From Jacaranda mimosifolia (Eukaryota > Streptophyta > Magnoliopsida > Lamiales > Bignoniaceae), in assembly GCA_018894105.1 (NCBI GenBank), contig CM032117.1:49696503-49760502 (forward strand): DNA of 64,000 nt, in the 5' to 3' direction. The notes under the pieces were generated by a model. The model saw only the letters and a list, made by a program, of their open reading frames with translations, was not told where the DNA came from and made no database searches. Position numbers and translations under genes: made by a program. How positions within the stretch are numbered: position 1 is the stretch's first letter; every line of letters begins with the position of its first letter. This document shows positions 59,316-64,000 of this stretch, piece by piece.

Positions 59316-60157
59316 TTATTTTATGTATATTTGGTTCTCTAATTCAATATTTTCTAATATTCAACTTTATAAATACTATATATTATTAATATTTATTTTG
59401 CTTACTATGAAACAAACATGATATAAGTCCACATCTTTATTTTTTCTTAATTGATTAATTTAAATTTGTATACAATAGAATCATTGAAGTTCGTATTATA
59501 ATTCCATTGTCATGCATTAATGATATAATTTTTTTTTCTTCTGAAAATCCATTTTAAAAAGTGAAAAAAGGAGTTAGTTTAAAGTTCTCAGTAACTTTAA
59601 TATACAATAACATAAGATAATTAATAACAACAATTAAACATTTTATTACTTGAATTTTGCTAACTTTTATTTTTCAAAAATTAACAATTAATGCATAAAT
59701 TTTGTCATTTAGTAGGCATTCAATCCTCAAGGAATTTCATTTTTTTTCTAGTAAATTATTATTTATTAATTAAATTTAATAAGAAATTATTAAGTTTTCT
59801 CTTTGATTAACATGACGTTTCATAGGAAGGACCTAACCCTTAGGTATCTGATTGTTTTGATAGAGTAGTTCACTATGGCTAGGAAAGCTTAGCAATATCT
59901 ACAGCAATGAGTAATCTTGGGTTGAAAAATGGGGGAATGAGAGTTCAAAGTAGGCTGAAATTGGGTTGGAACCATTTTGGACCCATTTTCATTTAAAAAC
60001 CAATTCAACCTATTAAAGCTCAACTCACATTTAACCCATTAAAGCCCAACCCGAACTAAACCCATTTTTATTATTTTAAACCCAACCCAACCCAACCCAA
60101 CCCAACCCAAAGACTTTGGGTTGAAACCATGGGTTTGAACCCATATTGCCTCCAATA
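58614..60157. mobile_element. Non-autonomous hAT element, family 2, second copy
   Basis: 1544 bp flanked by GAAAATTT (58606-58613 and 60158-60165). The ends are TAGTAGTGGCAAATGGG and, reversed, TATTGGAGGCAATATGGG. Both subterminal regions are crowded with TGGGTTGGGTT repeats (58640-58740 and 59915-60120). The interior is AT-rich without a transposase, with a (TG)n run at about 59295. Confidence 0.85.
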
Positions 60158-60165
60158 GAAAATTT

Positions 60166-62053
60166 ACATTTTGGTCCCATTGGATGGGGGGTTTGCACTT
60201 TTGGTACTTAAGTTGACACTTATAGGGCCAAAATTCTAAATTTTTCAACACATTTGGGACAGCGCCTCAACTTCCATTAGTGTTAAGGCAAAATCGTTAA
60301 ATTAAAAAAAAGTAATTACACAACAGCCCCAAAATTTTAATTTATTTATAAAAATTCCACAAAATTTGAAATGCCCAATCAATCTTTATTAAAAAAGTTT
60401 AAAAAAATTAATAAAAAAATTTAAAAATATATAACAAAATCCTCATAAAAATTAAAAATTTTATATATCAAAATAAAGATCATATAAATATATAAATAAA
60501 TAAATAAATATATATATATATAACACCCACCCCACTCTCCCCCAACCCCTCACCGCTAGCCATGGCCAACGGCCGCCTAGATATGGCTGGCTACTAGGCA
60601 TGGCCATGGCCGGCGGCCAGATCTCCTAGGGGTTGAGGTTAGGGTAGGTAGGTGTTGGGGGTTGGTTGGAAGAGGCAGGGGTGAGTGGGGGAGGGGGGAG
60701 AAGGAGCAAATATATATATATGTATGTATATATATTTACTTATTTATTTGTTGTTATTTAATAAATTCTAATCAAATTAATCTAAATTGATTTTTTTTAC
60801 TTATGTTACTTATTTAAAATCATTACATTATTTTGTTCAAAATAATTAAAAATATTTATTTATTTAAAATTATATTGTTAGGATAAAATTTTAGATTTTA
60901 TTTTTATTTAAATTATTTATTTTGATTAATAAATAAATTCAATTTTTATTTATTTATATATACACACATCAAGGTCTCATATGGTTCAATTTGACTTATT
61001 TATTTTTTATTAATTAATAAATTTAATGAAATTAGTTTAAATTAGAGCTTGTTTGTTAATGAATTGGAGCATTTTGTCAAAATATTTTAGCAAAATAGTT
61101 TTTTGGAAGTGGGATTGGTGAATGAAATTGTTGTTGGTTTGTATTTTGGGTGGTAGGTGGAAAATGAATTGGGGAAAAATTATTTATTTATTTGTATTTT
61201 ATGAAGGAACACGATATCATATGAATAACTTTTTTATTGGATTAGTAGGGTGAGATTGACATTTTAAAATTACTATTGTTAGTATGATATTTTTACATCT
61301 TATTTTTATTTTAAAATTATTTATTTCAGTTAATAAATATTTTTTTATATTTAATAAATTTATTCAACTTAATCTAATTAAATTATTTTATAATCTAAGA
61401 TAAACGAAATTAATTTTTCTATAATTATTTATACAAAAAAAATGGAGGAGCTAAAATTTAGAGGAATCGAAAAAATGAAGAGAATTCATTATTATGAGAG
61501 GGAATCAAATTTTTGGAAGAAATCAAGTCAAATTATTATGTCAAACTAATAATAAAAACAATTGTTAATATTTTTTATGGGCCAAATTTTGGGGGGAATA
61601 CAAAGTTGGAGGGAAACAAAATTGCATTGCCATCCAAATTCATTAAATAAATTTATACATATGTATAAAATAATAATATATGAAACAATGATAAATTTAT
61701 ATGTGTAAAATGAGAAATATATGATGAATATTCTTTAAATTTTATTGAAATTTATATATATATATGTATAAATACTATATATGTATATAAGTATGAATAA
61801 AAAATTATATTATATATATATTTTTATAAATATTAAATATTATTTAATTTGAAATGAATAAATACAAAAAAAAACAGATAAAAATAAAAGAAATTTAAAT
61901 TTTATTGATAAATTTATATATATTTATTTTACATATATGTGAATAAGTATAAATAGAAAAAATATGTATACATGTATGAATAATTAGAAAGAAAAAAGAT
62001 AAAAATAAAAATTATTTAAAATTTTATAGATAAATATATATATATATATATAT
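60166..62053. mobile_element. MULE-like GC-island family, copy 4, truncated by an LTR insertion
   Basis: The GC island at about 60525-60710 (CCACCCCACTCTCCCCCAAC to GTGGGGGAGGGGGGAG) and the following arm match copy 3. The element-like sequence stops at 62053, where a gypsy LTR begins, at the point matching about 58120 in copy 3. The left part (60166-60480) has a CATTTTGGTCCC phrase typical of MULE ends. An inverted-repeat segment with ends near 61025 and 61650 may be a further small insertion. Confidence 0.6.
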
Positions 62054-62471
62054 TGTAGCACCCCCACTTAGGATATAACCCAAATGCCAGAATGCCACTC
62101 AATTCAATCCTATAGCATGCAATAACATATTCGATAGGCTCATAAATTTTTTTTCCAAACATCTCCAATAAAACTTGATACTCAACAATTCATAGCATGC
62201 TTCAACTTAATATAATAATATCAAACTACAAAACTCATACTAATCACCCATTGTCATTCAAAACAAATATCAACATAAGCAATATCATAGATACATGCCA
62301 AAAGTCTCATATTCTTCCTGACGTATCACAACATTTCTAGTACCCATATATATTCAATGGTGAATTCACATATGAACATATATTCAGCAAACTTAATACA
62401 AAACATCAAGCCACAACCCTCAGTCCAAGCCTCCAGTCTCATACCTATCTAAAAAGAAATAAACAGTATGA

Positions 62472-62500
62472 GGGTGAGTCAGAAGGACTCAGTGAGAAAT
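62472..62500 (-). promoter_or_regulatory. Conserved hairpin in the gypsy LTR (copy 3)
   Basis: In sense orientation: TCTCAC, then TGAGTC CTTCT GACTCA, then CCCTC. The second pair is G-C here and A-T in the other copies, again keeping the stem, although the innermost pair is lost. Confidence 0.55.
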
Positions 62501-62924
62501 AAGGCAAAGCGATAGATGGCTATCTAGAGTCAATAATAACAATGAAGCTCGATAACATGAAACTATGGAAGCTCAAAAATAAGCCAGAATGAAGAAAACA
62601 CATTTTCAAGTAAATGATATTCGCTAGGTAGGGATGCTGTAACCGTCAGCTCAAAAGGCCCAAGATCAGCTCGATCGATGCTGTTCAGGAGGTTTAGAGC
62701 GTCTCAACCAATCACAGTTCAGGAGGGAATACAGATGGCTCAGTTGGCTTGGCTTCGATCCAATCCAAACTGGGAACTCACTTCAGCCTTATTGCTCCAT
62801 GAGCTAAATACAATTAAAAGTACAATCTCAACAGAATATGCATTTCAATAAAAGAACAAAGCATGCATATCATAATAGCCTTATGCCTCCATAACAGTAC
62901 AATCGATCAATCAATAACAATTCA

Positions 62925-63040
62925 GTGGCACGAGCATGACAGCTCGGCAATAACAGTGACACAAGCATAACAGCTTGGCGAAACAGTGGCACAAGCACGA
63001 TGACTTGGCAATAACATGGCACAAGAATGACAGCTTGGGA
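62925..63040 (-). repeat. Short tandem repeat of about 30 bp in the third gypsy LTR
   Basis: Four diverged units of the form CAGTGGCACAAGCATGACAG followed by CTTGGCAATAA. It occupies a position comparable to the array in the solo LTR, but with an unrelated repeat sequence. Confidence 0.8.
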
Positions 63041-64000
63041 AGGCTCTCGGCCCAACAATTCTCCTATATTATTTTAAATCAAACTTTCCAAGGATCAAGT
63101 TACCAACACGGTAGAATAACTGAACAATTATGCCGACGCGACAAATCTACAATACACTAATCAATCAAAGAAATCAAAATGATATTTGACAAATAACAAC
63201 ACCAATTCAACAGGAACAATACAGTGACATTTTGAAAGTCGATGGCGTCGGAATGGTAAATAAGTGCGTTCAGAACGGTTTTAAAGAAAACACGGGCCAC
63301 TCGACCGTACTGTTCGATTTTCAGAAGAAAAATCAATTTTCACAAAGCTTCACAGAAGCTGATCTGGACAGTCATTTTCAACAAAACGGATTAAATATCA
63401 GTCACTTTCAAATCAAGAGAACCTCACAGGGTTCAAAAATTAATAACGAATCATGACAGATATCAAATCAGCAGAACCTAATGGGTTCAACTATGACTAT
63501 AGATTAGGCTCAAACAAATCAAGAACCAATCGGTAGAACCCTCACAGGGGTAACAATAATTAACAGAGTATGATAATCAAAGTAATACCAACCCTCACAG
63601 GGGTTTATCAAGGAATCGATAGGTACAAGGATTGCCAGATTGGTAGATCCTCATCTTATCAACCTCAGCAAGAACTCAGAACCTACAGATCTCCAGGGCC
63701 TAAATCCTCATCACCTATTCAAAAGAATAATTTACTAATTAAAATGCTCATTCAGTCCTAAAGATCTCTATCAATCCTATCCATATTAATAATAGTCCAT
63801 TTCAATAATCCTTGACTAACATAACGGTTAGCGTTTTACTTCAGCATCATCGCCATAGGACATATTATACGTACCGATTATATGAAATATTTACGGATTT
63901 CAACCTATACTGGAAAAATAATAAAATTAAGTCATTGACTTACCAATTTAACCTTATAACGAAATACTAGTCGATAATAACAGTCTAATTTTTTATAAAA

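Larger units (their letters stand above)
62054..64000 (-). repeat. Gypsy LTR, third copy, running off the right edge
   Basis: Begins TGTAGCACCCCC directly after a TATATA run. It is related to the solo LTR and to 35019-37837 by its end, the hairpin region (about 62472-62496), an AGACTGGAGGCTTGGACTGA-like block, and CCTCACAGGG-type phrases at 63420-63610. Only the 3' part of the LTR (minus orientation) is inside the window; whether it is solo or attached to an element cannot be seen. Confidence 0.72.

Noticed and set aside
63232..63761. Two plus-strand ORFs (74 and 63 aa) near the right edge
   Set aside because: They lie inside an LTR and contain phrases repeated in the other LTR copies, so chance frames are more likely.

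Overview
The window looks like nuclear DNA of a flowering plant, most likely a eudicot. It is AT-rich, its genes carry introns, and almost all of it is nested, decaying plant transposons: Ty1/copia and Ty3/gypsy retrotransposons, Mutator-like elements (MULEs) and hAT elements. The one host-type gene is a leucine-rich-repeat receptor kinase with the cysteine-type (non-RD) catalytic loop of plant immune receptors, and it is broken. I see no rRNA, tRNA, CRISPR or bacterial features. No gene in the window appears fully intact.

Layout: 1-5997 is a MULE whose left tip lies outside the window. It holds a rightmost transposase on the minus strand and a small GRF zinc-finger gene on the plus strand, pointing at each other. 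It sits in the 3' LTR of a minus-strand copia element (5998-10571), which has an internal deletion and a 986-bp hAT insertion. 11162-12938 is a non-autonomous MULE-like element with a GC-rich island. 12993-17200 is a second minus-strand copia element with both LTRs. 17648-23063 is a 5.4-kb solo LTR of a gypsy-type element carrying a 2.6-kb tandem array. 24122-27668 is a hAT element with another hAT nested in it. 28750-37837 is a minus-strand chromovirus-like gypsy element with one LTR (35019-37837) and an extra coiled-coil ORF before gag. 39491-46316 is a second complete-ended MULE, again with transposase and GRF gene convergent, and again hit by a hAT element (43884-45253).

46564-53563 (minus) is the receptor-kinase pseudogene, with single-repeat 72-nt LRR exons and a MULE-like element in one intron. 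From 53.6 kb to the end come a duplicated promoter segment, a block of short inverted subterminal-type repeats, two related copies of the GC-island MULE-like family (about 56.3-58.5 and 60.5-62.05 kb), a hAT element between them (58614-60157), and an LTR (62054 to the edge) that interrupts the last copy.

Most interesting observations: (1) two clearly different MULEs share the layout transposase plus convergent GRF-finger/C-terminal membrane-helix gene, the position held by mudrB in maize MuDR; (2) three strongly diverged gypsy LTRs share a short hairpin with compensatory base-pair changes; (3) the giant solo LTR holds a higher-order tandem array; (4) conserved zinc-binding Cys codons in several elements have each become Tyr, a footprint of methylcytosine decay. 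All similarity statements are by eye; no alignment or database search was run.
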